Below, in pieces: positions 33,796 to 42,476 of a stretch of DNA of 64,000 bases. This DNA comes from Streptomyces poonensis (lineage in GTDB: Bacteria > Actinomycetota > Actinomycetes > Streptomycetales > Streptomycetaceae). Position 1 is the first letter of the stretch; each line of letters begins with the position of its first letter. The notes below the pieces were generated by a model. It had not been told where the DNA came from. It worked only from the letters and a program-made list of their open reading frames with translations, and searched no databases. Both the position numbers and the translations under genes were made by a program. The stretch is taken from positions 199,489-263,488 of the forward strand of contig NZ_BMVW01000012.1 of NCBI RefSeq assembly GCF_014650915.1, given 5' to 3'.

Positions 33796-33820
33796 CGGGG
33801 GCGGGGGCGGGGGCGGGGGT
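33796..33820 (+). repeat. G-quadruplex-type GGGGGC repeat
   Basis: Four runs of five G separated by single C bases (33797-33819) directly after the phosphatase stop and about 140 bases before geosmin synthase. This fits the strictest G-quadruplex pattern on the plus strand. Confidence 0.7.
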
Positions 33821-33959
33821 GCGGGAGCGGCAAGGGCGGAGCCGCGCGGGCGCCGGTACGGCGTGACGGGGAGTTCCGCCACCGCCCCCGATTCACGCGA
33901 TGGTGTGACCATGTCCCGCCGCCCGGATGCGCCCGGAAGGACTCGGGTAGGGCCCGGCC

Positions 33960-36212
33960 ATGACACAGCCGTTCCGCCTCCCGCACTTCTACCTGCCGTA
34001 CCCCGCACGGCTGAACCCGCATCTGGACGAGGCCCGCGCCCACTCCGTCGGCTGGGCGCGCGGCATGGGCATGCTGGAGGGTTCCGGCGTCTGGGAGCAG
34101 GCGGACCTCGACGCGCACGACTACGGGCTGCTGTGCGCGTACACGCACCCCGACTGCGACGGCCCGGCGCTCTCGCTGATCACCGACTGGTACGTGTGGG
34201 TGTTCTTCTTCGACGACCACTTCCTGGAGAAGTACAAGCGCACCAAGGACCGCGCCGGCGGCAAGGCCCACCTCGACCGGCTGCCGCTGTTCATGCCGCT
34301 CGACCTCGCCACCCCCGTACCGGAGCCGGAGAACCCCGTCGAGGCGGGTCTCGCCGATCTGTGGGCGCGCACGGTCCCGGCGATGTCGGAGGACTGGCGC
34401 GCCCGGTTCGCGGTCGCCACCGAGCACCTGCTGAACGAGTCGCTGTGGGAGCTGTCCAACATCGGCGAGGGGCGGATCGCCAACCCCGTCGAGTACATCG
34501 AGATGCGCCGCAAGGTGGGCGGCGCCCCCTGGTCGGCGGGGCTCGTGGAGTACGCGACGGCCGAGGTCCCCGCGCGCGTGGCGGGCACCAGGCCGCTCAG
34601 GGTGCTGACGGAGACGTTCGCGGACGCCGTCCACCTGCGCAACGACCTGTTCTCCTACCAGCGTGAGGTCGAGGACGAGGGCGAGCTCAGCAACGGCGTC
34701 CTCGTCCTGGAGACCTTCTTCGGCTGTACGACGCAGGAGGCGGCCGACACCGTCAACGACATCCTGACCTCCCGGCTCCACCAGTTCGAGCACACGGCGC
34801 TCACCGAGGTCCCCGCGCTGGCGCTGGAGAGGGGGCTCACCCCCGGCGAGACCGCCGCCGTCGCCGCCTACACGAAGGGACTGCAGGACTGGCAGTCGGG
34901 CGGCCACGAGTGGCACATGCGGTCCAGCCGGTACATGAACGAGGGCGCGGCCTCCGCGCGCGGACCGCTGGACCTCGGCGGCGCGGTGCTCTCCGGTCCG
35001 GTACCGCTGTTCCGGGCGGGCCTCGGCCGACGCGGCGCCGACGTGGGCGCCCTGCTCGCCGGGGCCGCCGCCATGGGGGCACCTCCCACGCCTTTCGGGC
35101 AGTGGGGGAGGCTGCGGGCCCACACGCACGTACCGTTCCAGAAGGTCGGCCCGTCCCTGCTGCCGCCCTTCCACATGCCGTTCGAGGTCCGGCTGAACCC
35201 TGAGCTCGACGGGGCGCGGCAGCGACTCCTGCCGTGGGCACGCCGTATGGGCATCCTCGCCGAGGGCGTCTGGGACGAGGACCGGCTCGACGCGGCCGAC
35301 CTGCCGCTGTGCGCGGCGGGCCTCGACCCCGACGGCACCCCGGAGGCGCTCGACCTCGGCTCCCGGTGGCTGACCTGGGGCACGTACGGCGACGACTACT
35401 ACCCCCTGGTCTTCGGCCGCAGGCGCGACCTCGCCGCGGCCCGGCTGTGCACCGAGCGCCTGTCGGCGTGCATGCCCGTCGGGGAGGCGGAGCAGCCGCT
35501 CCTCCCGGCGAACGCCATGGAACGCGGTCTGACCGACCTCTGGCGGCGCACCACGGCCGGGATGACCCGGGAGGCCCGCCGCACCGTGAGGGCGTCGGTG
35601 GAGGTGATGACCCGGGCCTGGCTGTGGGAGCTGTCCAACCAGCTCCAGCACCGCGTCCCCGACCCGGTCGACTACCTGGAGATGCGCCGCGCCACCTTCG
35701 GCTCGGACCTCACCATGAGCCTGTGCCGCGCGGGCCACGGCCCCGCCGTCCCGCCGGAGGTGTACCGCAGCGGCCCCGTCCGGTCCCTGGAGAACGCCGC
35801 CGCCGACTACGCGATGCTCGTCAACGACGTGTTCTCGTACCAGAAGGAGATCGAGTACGAGGGCGAGATCCACAACGGCGTCCTGGTCGTGCAGACCTTC
35901 TTCGGCTGCGGCTACCCGGCCGCGCTCGGCGTCGTACACGACCTGATGACCCAGCGCATGCGGCAGTTCCAGCACGTGACGCAGCACGAACTGCCCGTCC
36001 TGTGCGCGGACTTCGGCCTCTCGCCCCAGGCGCGGTCCGTGCTGGACGGGTACGTGGACCAGCTGCGGAACTGGATGGCGGGCATCCTCAACTGGCACCG
36101 CGAGGTCCGCCGTTACCGCCCCGAACACCTCGCCCGCCGCACCCACGGCTTCCTGCCGGACCGGGCACCCGCGCCCCTTTCCGCGGGTCTGCCGGAACCG
36201 GTGACGCTGTGA
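33960..36212 (+). CDS. geoA: geosmin synthase (bifunctional germacradienol synthase)
   Basis: A 750-residue tandem class I terpene cyclase that makes geosmin from farnesyl diphosphate through germacradienol. The N-terminal domain has the metal motif DDHFLE (residues 85-90) and NSE motif 'NDLFSYQRE' near 228. The C-terminal, germacradienol-fragmenting domain has 'DDYYP' near 478 and 'NDVFSYQKE' near 622. The S. coelicolor enzyme is, from memory, 726 residues; the excess here includes 'MGAPPTPFGQWGRL' in the linker, encoded by a palindromic repeat. Upstream it has its own 164-base intergenic region. Confidence 0.97.
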   Translation: MTQPFRLPHFYLPYPARLNPHLDEARAHSVGWARGMGMLEGSGVWEQADLDAHDYGLLCAYTHPDCDGPALSLITDWYVWVFFFDDHFLEKYKRTKDRAGGKAHLDRLPLFMPLDLATPVPEPENPVEAGLADLWARTVPAMSEDWRARFAVATEHLLNESLWELSNIGEGRIANPVEYIEMRRKVGGAPWSAGLVEYATAEVPARVAGTRPLRVLTETFADAVHLRNDLFSYQREVEDEGELSNGVLVLETFFGCTTQEAADTVNDILTSRLHQFEHTALTEVPALALERGLTPGETAAVAAYTKGLQDWQSGGHEWHMRSSRYMNEGAASARGPLDLGGAVLSGPVPLFRAGLGRRGADVGALLAGAAAMGAPPTPFGQWGRLRAHTHVPFQKVGPSLLPPFHMPFEVRLNPELDGARQRLLPWARRMGILAEGVWDEDRLDAADLPLCAAGLDPDGTPEALDLGSRWLTWGTYGDDYYPLVFGRRRDLAAARLCTERLSACMPVGEAEQPLLPANAMERGLTDLWRRTTAGMTREARRTVRASVEVMTRAWLWELSNQLQHRVPDPVDYLEMRRATFGSDLTMSLCRAGHGPAVPPEVYRSGPVRSLENAAADYAMLVNDVFSYQKEIEYEGEIHNGVLVVQTFFGCGYPAALGVVHDLMTQRMRQFQHVTQHELPVLCADFGLSPQARSVLDGYVDQLRNWMAGILNWHREVRRYRPEHLARRTHGFLPDRAPAPLSAGLPEPVTL
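35073..35112 (+). repeat. palindromic repeat inserted in frame in geosmin synthase
   Basis: The segment GGGGGCACCTCCCACGCC, loop TTTC, GGGCAGTGGGGGAGG is an imperfect hairpin. It closely resembles a palindromic element I recall as common between Streptomyces genes. Here it is translated within the linker between the two cyclase domains, without frameshift or stop. Confidence 0.6.
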
Positions 36213-36319
36213 GGCAGGAGACTTTTCGGCCAAGAGGGGGCATTGAGGGAACTTCGGCAGGGCTTCCCAGAGTCCTTCGAAGTGACGGAACGGGCAACAC
36301 TTCACGGGGGAGTTCGACC

Positions 36320-38209
36320 TTGACCGACATGATCGAGAGGGCCGCCGACCGCACCACCGGGGACCGGGCGCCCGCCGCGGGGGAACTGGCGCCGTACGTG
36401 GCCCCGCTGCCCGTGCCGCCGCTGCTGCGGCCGGCCACCGGAGACGTACCGCACGCCACCGAGATCGCCGTGCGCCCCACCTGGGTGCGGCTCCACCCGC
36501 AGCTTCCGCCGACCCTGATGTGGGGGTACGACGGACAGGTGCCGGGCCCGACCATCGAGGTGCGCCGCGGACAGCGCGTCCGTATCGCCTGGACCAACCG
36601 CGTGCCCAGGACGGCCCCGTTCCCCGTCACCGCCGCCGAGGTGCCCCGCCGAGCCCAGGGCACCCCGCCCGCCACCACCGAGCCGGGCCGCGGGGGAGCC
36701 GTGCCGAACCAGGACGTGGCGGCGCTTCCCGCCTGGCTGGTGACGCATGTCCACGGTGCCCAGACCGGAGGCGGCAACGACGGCTGGACGGACAACGCGG
36801 TCGGCTCCGGCGACGCCCAGCTCGCCGAGTACCCGAACGACCACCAGGCGGTGCACTGGTGGTACCACGACCACGCCATGAACATCACCCGGTGGAACGT
36901 CTACGCGGGCCTGTACGGCACGTACCTCGTCCGGGACGACGAGGAGGAGGCCCTCCGGCTGCCGCGCGGGAAGCGCGAGATCCCGCTGCTGCTCGCCGAC
37001 CGCAACCTGGACACCGACGAGGACGGCCGCCTCAACGGGCGCCTGCTGCACAAGACGGTCGTCGTCGAGGAGCGCAACCCGGAGACGGGCAAGCCGGTCA
37101 CCCTGCCCTTCACCGGCCCGTACACCACGGTCAACGGCCGCATCTGGCCGTACGCCGACGTGGACGACGCCTGGTACCGCTTCCGGCTCGTCAACGCCTC
37201 CAATGCCCGCGTCTACCGTCTGGTCCTGATCGACGAGGACGACAACCCGGTGCCGGGCGTGGTCCACCAGATCGGCAGCGACGGGGGACTGCTGCCGCGC
37301 CCCGTGCCGATCGACTTCACCGGTGACCTGCCCGTCCTCAGCGCGGCTCCGGCCGAGCGGTTCGACCTGCTCGTCGACTTCCGCAGGCTGGCGGGACGCC
37401 GGCTGCGGCTGGTCGACAAGGGTCCGGGTCAGGCACCCGGGGTGCCTGACGCGGTGAACGACGTCCGCTATCCGCAGGTGATGGAGTTCCGCGTCCACGA
37501 GAGCTGCGAACGGGACACCTTCGAGCTGCCGGAGGTCCTCTCCGGCTCCTTCCGGCGACTCACGCACGACACCCCCCACGGCCACCGGCTGATCGTCCTC
37601 ACCCCGCCCGGCACCAAGGGCGGCGGCGGGCACCCGGAGATCTGGGAGATGACCGAGGTGCACGACCCGGTCGGCATCCAGGTCCCCGCGGACGGCGTCA
37701 TCCAGGTGACCGGCGAGGACGGCACCACGAAGACGTACCGCCGCACGGCACGCACGTTCAACGACGGGCTCGGCTTCACCATCGCCGAGGGCTCCCACGA
37801 ACAGTGGAGCTTCCTCAACCTCGCCCCGGTGCTCCACCCCATGCACATCCATCTCGCCGACTTCCAGCTGCTGGGGCGCGACGCGTACGACGTCTCCGGC
37901 TTCGACCGGGCGATCGGCGGCACGGTGACACCCGTCAGGTTCGACCCGGAGACCCGGATCCCCGTCGCGCCCAACGAGCGCGGCAACAAGGACGTGTTCC
38001 AGGTGCCGGGCAGCCAGACGGTGCGCCTGATGGGCCGGTTCGACGGGGCGTACGGCCGGTTCATGTACCACTGCCATCTGCTGGAGCACGAGGACATGGG
38101 CATGATGCGGCCCTTCGTCGTGCTGCCCGCGGAGGTACTGAAGTTCGACCACGGCGCGGGCCACGGTGGTCACGACGGCCACGGGGGACACGACGGCCGT
38201 ACGAGCTGA
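36320..38209 (+). CDS. multicopper oxidase (phenoxazinone synthase/CotA-like)
   Basis: A 629-residue three-cupredoxin oxidase. Copper motifs are complete: 'THVHGAQ' near 142, 'HWWYHDHAMN' near 180, 'HPMHIHL' near 507 and the type 1 site 'YHCHLLEHEDMGMM' near 583. TTG at 36320 follows GGGGGAG by 7 bases; ATG at 36329 is an alternative. No signal peptide is evident, as in PhsA/EpoA and CotA. The last 15 residues are a Gly-His-Asp tail (GGHDGHGGHDG) that may bind metal. It probably oxidises o-aminophenols or other phenolics. Confidence 0.93.
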   Translation: MTDMIERAADRTTGDRAPAAGELAPYVAPLPVPPLLRPATGDVPHATEIAVRPTWVRLHPQLPPTLMWGYDGQVPGPTIEVRRGQRVRIAWTNRVPRTAPFPVTAAEVPRRAQGTPPATTEPGRGGAVPNQDVAALPAWLVTHVHGAQTGGGNDGWTDNAVGSGDAQLAEYPNDHQAVHWWYHDHAMNITRWNVYAGLYGTYLVRDDEEEALRLPRGKREIPLLLADRNLDTDEDGRLNGRLLHKTVVVEERNPETGKPVTLPFTGPYTTVNGRIWPYADVDDAWYRFRLVNASNARVYRLVLIDEDDNPVPGVVHQIGSDGGLLPRPVPIDFTGDLPVLSAAPAERFDLLVDFRRLAGRRLRLVDKGPGQAPGVPDAVNDVRYPQVMEFRVHESCERDTFELPEVLSGSFRRLTHDTPHGHRLIVLTPPGTKGGGGHPEIWEMTEVHDPVGIQVPADGVIQVTGEDGTTKTYRRTARTFNDGLGFTIAEGSHEQWSFLNLAPVLHPMHIHLADFQLLGRDAYDVSGFDRAIGGTVTPVRFDPETRIPVAPNERGNKDVFQVPGSQTVRLMGRFDGAYGRFMYHCHLLEHEDMGMMRPFVVLPAEVLKFDHGAGHGGHDGHGGHDGRTS

Positions 38210-38257
38210 TCGAGCCAGGGCCGACACAACGGCGCCACCCGCTCGCGTACGCGGCGG

Positions 38258-38283
38258 CCTACGGGCAGGATGCTGCCCGTAGG
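38258..38283. terminator. perfect hairpin after multicopper oxidase
   Basis: An 11-bp perfect stem, CCTACGGGCAG and CTGCCCGTAGG, with a 4-base loop. It lies 49 bases past the oxidase stop and 43 bases before the M24 peptidase start. It is probably the oxidase terminator, but an operator for the peptidase gene is possible. Confidence 0.55.
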
Positions 38284-38326
38284 TCCCCGGCGCCCTCCGG
38301 GGAACTCCGGACGCACGGAGGAACGG

Positions 38327-39451
38327 ATGACCGATACGCCCGCGCCCTTCACCGCCGCCGACCACGCGGCCCGTCTGCGGCGCGCGGAGTCGGCCGCGGC
38401 GGACGCCGGACTCGACGGCATCCTGGTCGCGCCGGGTCCCGACCTGGTCTGGCTGACGGGGTACCGGCCGGTGGAGACCGAGCGGCTCACGCTGCTGGTG
38501 CTGCGGCCGGGAGAGGAGCCCGTGCTGGTGGTGCCGAAGCTGGAGGCGCCCGACGCGGCCCGGGCGGCGCCCGCACTGGCCCTGCGTGACTGGACCGACG
38601 GCCAGGACCCGTACCGGGCCGCCGCGTCCCTGCTGGGCGGTACCGGCGGCACCGGCCGCTACGCCGTCAGCGACAACGCCTGGGCGATGCACCTGCTCGG
38701 CCTGCAGCGGCGGCTGCCGGACACTTCGTATGTGTCCCTCACCGACGCCCTGCCCATGCTGCGCGCGGTCAAGGACCCGGTGGAGCTGGACCGCCTGGCC
38801 GCCGCGGGCGCGGCCGCCGACGCCGCCTACGAGGAGATCAGGACCGTGCGCTTCGCCGGGCGGCGGGAGACCGAGGTCGCCGCCGATCTGGCCGGGCTGC
38901 TGCGGCGGTTCGGGCACTCCCAGGTCGATTTCACGATCGTCGCCTCGGGGCCCAACGGCGCCGACCCGCACCACGAGGCAGGCGAGCGGACCATCGAGCG
39001 GGGCGACATGGTGGTCCTCGACTTCGGCGGCCTGAAGGACGGGTACGGCTCCGACACCTCCCGTACCGTCCACGTCGGCGAGCCGGACGCCGAGGAGCGC
39101 CGGGTACACGACATCGTGCGCGCCGCCCAGGAGGAGGGCTTCCGGGCCGTCCGGCCGGGTGCTGCCTGCCAGGATGTCGACCGGGCCGCCCGCGCGGTCA
39201 TCGACGAGGCCGGGTACGGCGCGTACTTCGTCCACCGGACCGGGCACGGCATCGGCGTCACCACTCACGAGCCGCCGTACATGGTCGAGGGCGAGGAACG
39301 GCCCCTGGTTCCCGGCATGTGCTTCTCCGTGGAGCCCGGGATCTATCTGCCCGGCCGCTTCGGCGTGCGTATCGAGGACATCGTGACCGTCACCGAGGAC
39401 GGCGGGCGCCGCCTCAACACCACCTCGCGCGAGCTGGCGATAGTCGACTGA
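38327..39451 (+). CDS. M24 family Xaa-Pro aminopeptidase/dipeptidase
   Basis: A 374-residue cytoplasmic metallopeptidase of the pita-bread fold. The five metal ligands are visible: Asp in 'VLDFGGLKDGYG', Asp in 'SDTSRT', His in 'HRTGHGIGV', Glu in 'SVEPGIYLPG' and Glu in 'VRIEDIV'. The N-terminal creatinase-like domain covers residues 10-150. ATG at 38327 has GGAGGAA 5 bases upstream. It cleaves peptides with proline in the second position. Confidence 0.92.
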   Translation: MTDTPAPFTAADHAARLRRAESAAADAGLDGILVAPGPDLVWLTGYRPVETERLTLLVLRPGEEPVLVVPKLEAPDAARAAPALALRDWTDGQDPYRAAASLLGGTGGTGRYAVSDNAWAMHLLGLQRRLPDTSYVSLTDALPMLRAVKDPVELDRLAAAGAAADAAYEEIRTVRFAGRRETEVAADLAGLLRRFGHSQVDFTIVASGPNGADPHHEAGERTIERGDMVVLDFGGLKDGYGSDTSRTVHVGEPDAEERRVHDIVRAAQEEGFRAVRPGAACQDVDRAARAVIDEAGYGAYFVHRTGHGIGVTTHEPPYMVEGEERPLVPGMCFSVEPGIYLPGRFGVRIEDIVTVTEDGGRRLNTTSRELAIVD

Positions 39452-39455
39452 CCGA

Positions 39456-39504
39456 CCGTGCACGGCGGGACGGAGCGGGACCGGCCGGGGCCCGCCGTGC
39501 ACGG
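39456..39504 (+). terminator. terminator of the M24 peptidase gene
   Basis: A 14-bp perfect stem, CCGTGCACGGCGGG and CCCGCCGTGCACGG, with a 21-base GC-rich loop starts 4 bases after the stop. Confidence 0.65.
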
Positions 39505-39570
39505 CCGGACCGACCGCACCGGACCCCAGGAGCCCCCTTTCCCCTACACCGGGATGACGACGGCACGACC

Positions 39571-40482
39571 ATGACCCAGGCACCGACTCCCACCGCGGAC
39601 ACCGTCCGCCGACTGGTCCGTTCCCTGCTGCGCGACAGCGACGGACCCGATGTGCAGCCCGTCGCCGAGGACGGCCGGCACTGCACCTGGTGGGTCGGCA
39701 CCCGCCATGTGCTGCGCCTCGCCCCCGACCGCGAGGCCTCTGTACGGCTGCGGCGCGAGCTGCGGCTGCGGGACCTGGTCCGCCCGCACCTGCCGGTGGC
39801 CGTCCCGGCGAACGTCGCGCACGGCGACTGGGCGCCCGGCCTCGCGTACGCCCTCGACGCCAGGCTGACCGGCGGCACCGCAGAGGAGCACGCGGTCTCG
39901 GCCCTCGGCGAGGCCGATCTGGCAGGGCTGCTCACGGGGCTGCGCGAGGTGCCCGTACGGCAGGCGGAGGCGCTCGGCGTCCCGCGTACCGCGCCCCGCT
40001 CCCTGGAGACGCTGCGTACGGCCGGGGCGAAGGCGGCCGGTCACCTGGAGGAGGCCGACGAGTTCGCCGCCGGCCGGTTCGGCCGGTTCACCCCGCTCGC
40101 GGCGGACCGGCTCACCGGGTCCGCACCCGTGCTCGTGCACCACGGGCTCGAGGGCCGGCACCTGCTGGTGAGCGGTGACGGCCGGGTGCGCGGCGTCCTC
40201 GGCTGGTCCGGCGCGGCCCTCGGCGATCCCGCCGAGGACATCGCGGGCCTCGCCCTCGCCGTCGGCTCCCCGGCCGCCGTCCGTGCCGCCACGCTCGCCG
40301 GGTACGGGGCCCGCCCCTGTCTGCGCGGACTGTGGCTGGCCCGCTGCGACGCGGTGGTCCGGCTCTCGGACCGTCTCCGGGACCGCGGCGACGACCCGCT
40401 TGCCCTGCTGCGCGGCCGGCTGCGCCGTGCCTGGGAGCCCATCCTGCTGGAACGGGTCACGGAGCTGCCGGGGGAGGAGTGA
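39571..40482 (+). CDS. APH-fold protein with degenerate kinase motifs
   Basis: A 303-residue protein with the aminoglycoside/choline phosphotransferase fold, but the catalytic motifs are altered. Where active kinases have HGDxxxxN, this reads 'VHHGLEGRHLLV' (Asp and Asn lost). Where they have IDW/IDF, it reads 'VLGWSGAALGDPAEDI' (metal Asp replaced by Gly). It is therefore probably a pseudokinase or a binding protein. ATG at 39571 has only a weak ribosome site. It converges on treZ. Confidence 0.72.
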   Translation: MTQAPTPTADTVRRLVRSLLRDSDGPDVQPVAEDGRHCTWWVGTRHVLRLAPDREASVRLRRELRLRDLVRPHLPVAVPANVAHGDWAPGLAYALDARLTGGTAEEHAVSALGEADLAGLLTGLREVPVRQAEALGVPRTAPRSLETLRTAGAKAAGHLEEADEFAAGRFGRFTPLAADRLTGSAPVLVHHGLEGRHLLVSGDGRVRGVLGWSGAALGDPAEDIAGLALAVGSPAAVRAATLAGYGARPCLRGLWLARCDAVVRLSDRLRDRGDDPLALLRGRLRRAWEPILLERVTELPGEE

Positions 40483-40518
40483 GCGGGTGCGCGCCGGGGA
40501 GGGCCGAGCGGCCCCTCC

Positions 40519-40569
40519 CGGTCACCCCTGGTCACCCCCGGGCACTCCTGGTCACTCCTGGTCACTCCT
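40519..40569. repeat. 10-bp tandem repeat spanning the treZ stop codon
   Basis: About five copies of CCAGGAGTGA (minus strand), the last two to three degenerate. The first unit contains the treZ stop TGA, so the repeat arose from the end of the gene. Confidence 0.7.
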
Positions 40570-42307
40570 GGGTCAGCACCACGCACGACTCGCCGGGCAG
40601 CCGCAGCACTCCGTCCGGGCCCGGGGCCGCCACGGGCTCCCAGGCAGCCAGTACGCGCGCGCGGTGCACGCCGAGCGGGATCGCGGCGGGCTCCCGGCCC
40701 AGGTTGACCGCCACCCGGATGTCGCCGCGGCGGAAGGCGAACCAGCGGGCCTGCCCGTCGTGGGCCGCCCTGACCTCGGCGAGATCCGGGTCCGACAGGT
40801 CGGGCTGGGTGCGGCGGAGCGCGATCAGCTTCCGGTACCAGGCGAGCACGCGCGCGTGGGGCTCGCGGGTGGGCTCCGACCAGTCGAGGCAGGAGCGCTC
40901 CCGGGTCGCCGGGTCCTGCGGGTCGGGGATCTCCTCCTCGGCCCACCCGTGCTCCGCGAACTCACGGCGCCTGCCCCGGCGTACGGCCTCGGCGAGCTCC
41001 GGGTCGGTGTGGTCGGTGAAGAACTGCCAGGGCGTGCCCGCGGCCCACTCCTCGCCCATGAACAGCATCGGCGTGAACGGCGAGGTGAGCGTCAGCGCGG
41101 CCCCGCACGCCAGCAGCCCGGGGCTGAGGCTCGCGGAGAGGCGGTCGCCCTGGGCGCGGTTGCCGATCTGGTCGTGGGTCTGCGTGTAGCCGAGCAGCCG
41201 GTGCGCCGAGACGCGCGTACGGTCCAGCGGGCGGCCGTGTCCGCGGCCCCGGAACGTCGAGTACGTGCCGTCGTGGAAGTAGCCGCCGGTGAACGTCTTC
41301 GCCAGCGCGGCGAAGGGATCGCGCGCGAAGTCCTCGTAGTAGCCCTGGGACTCGCCCGTGAGCGCGGTGTGCAGCGCGTGGTGGAAGTCGTCGTTCCACT
41401 GGGCGTGCAGGCCGTAGCCGCCCTGGGCGCGCCGGGTGATGAGCCGGGGGTCGTTCAGGTCCGACTCGGCGATCAGGAACAGGGGCCGCTCCACCTCCTC
41501 GGCGAGCGCGTCCACGGCCGACGACAGCTCCTCCAGGAAGTGGCACGCGCGCGTGTCCCTCAGCGCGTGCACCGCGTCCAGGCGCAGCCCGTCCAGCCGG
41601 TAGTCGCGCAGCCACGCCAGCGCGCTGCCGGCGAAGTACGCACGGACCTCGTCCGAGCCGGGCGCGTCCAGGTTGACGGCGACGCCCCAGGGCGTGTGGT
41701 GCCGGTCCGTGAAGTACGGCCCGAACGCGGGCAGGTAGTTGCCGGACGGGCCCAGGTGGTTGTGCACCACGTCGAGGACCACGCCCAGGCCCACCTCGTG
41801 CGCCCGGTCGACGAAGCGTTTCAGTGCCTCGGGCCCGCCGTACGGCTCGTGCACGGCCCACAGGGAGACCCCCTCGTACCCCCAGCCGTGCGTCCCGGGG
41901 AAGGGGCACAGGGGCATCAACTCGACATGCGTGACGCCCAGATCGACGAGGTGCCCGAGCCGCTCCGCGGCCGCGTCGAGGGTGCCCTCGCGCGTGTAGG
42001 TGCCCACGTGCAGTTCGTACAGCACCGCGCCGGGCAGTCCGCGTCCCGCCCACGGCACGCGCCACGCGTACCGCTCGTGGTCGACCACCGCACTCAGGCC
42101 GTCCGGGCCGTCCGGCTGGCGCCGGGAGCGCGGATCGGGCAGTACGGGACCGTCGTCGAGCGCGAAGCCGTACCGCGTCCCGTCCGTCGCCTCCGCCTCC
42201 CCCGTCCACCAACCCGAACGCCTCGTATCGCGCTCCAACGCGCGCGTGACGTCCGCGCAATGGAGCGTCACCCGGTCGGCCAGCGGTGCCCACACCTCGA
42301 ACTGCAC
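40562..42307 (-). CDS. treZ: malto-oligosyltrehalose trehalohydrolase
   Basis: A 581-residue GH13 enzyme that releases trehalose from maltooligosyl-trehalose. Visible GH13 motifs are 'DVVHNHLG', 'LRLDAVHAL' (catalytic Asp), 'FLIAESDLND' (acid Glu) and 'TQTHDQIGNRAQGDRL'. An N-terminal isoamylase-type beta domain starts at 'FEVWAPLADRV'. GTG at 42307 has AAGGGGAA 8 bases upstream. It works with treY and glgX/treX located 4-8 kb away on the same strand, but is interrupted from them by FHA and M14 genes. Confidence 0.95.
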   Translation of the reverse strand: MQFEVWAPLADRVTLHCADVTRALERDTRRSGWWTGEAEATDGTRYGFALDDGPVLPDPRSRRQPDGPDGLSAVVDHERYAWRVPWAGRGLPGAVLYELHVGTYTREGTLDAAAERLGHLVDLGVTHVELMPLCPFPGTHGWGYEGVSLWAVHEPYGGPEALKRFVDRAHEVGLGVVLDVVHNHLGPSGNYLPAFGPYFTDRHHTPWGVAVNLDAPGSDEVRAYFAGSALAWLRDYRLDGLRLDAVHALRDTRACHFLEELSSAVDALAEEVERPLFLIAESDLNDPRLITRRAQGGYGLHAQWNDDFHHALHTALTGESQGYYEDFARDPFAALAKTFTGGYFHDGTYSTFRGRGHGRPLDRTRVSAHRLLGYTQTHDQIGNRAQGDRLSASLSPGLLACGAALTLTSPFTPMLFMGEEWAAGTPWQFFTDHTDPELAEAVRRGRRREFAEHGWAEEEIPDPQDPATRERSCLDWSEPTREPHARVLAWYRKLIALRRTQPDLSDPDLAEVRAAHDGQARWFAFRRGDIRVAVNLGREPAAIPLGVHRARVLAAWEPVAAPGPDGVLRLPGESCVVLTQE

Positions 42308-42440
42308 GGACGGTTCCCCTTCGGCTGCTCTTCGTGACGTAGCCCGTCCATGGTGCGCCACACACGATCAGTTCGCTGGCGATTCGGCCCGTTTGCCCGG
42401 CGGGTGCCTCCGTGACCGGAACGGCCGGCGTCCCGTTTTC

Positions 42441-42470
42441 TGGACACCCGGGCCCGCACTGACCGACAAT
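42441..42470 (+). promoter_or_regulatory. putative promoter of a leaderless FHA mRNA
   Basis: TGGACA (42441-42446) and GACAAT (42465-42470) are spaced by 18 bases. The GTG start at 42477 begins 7 bases after the -10, so the message would be leaderless, which is common in Streptomyces. Confidence 0.4.
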
Positions 42471-42476
42471 CGCCGC

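Noticed and set aside
33579..36305. 908-codon minus-strand frame opposite geosmin synthase
   Set aside because: Geosmin synthase is unambiguous and occupies the locus; the mirror frame lacks motifs.
36302..39583. 1093-codon minus-strand frame opposite the multicopper oxidase and M24 peptidase
   Set aside because: Both sense genes have full catalytic motifs and ribosome sites; the antisense frame has none.
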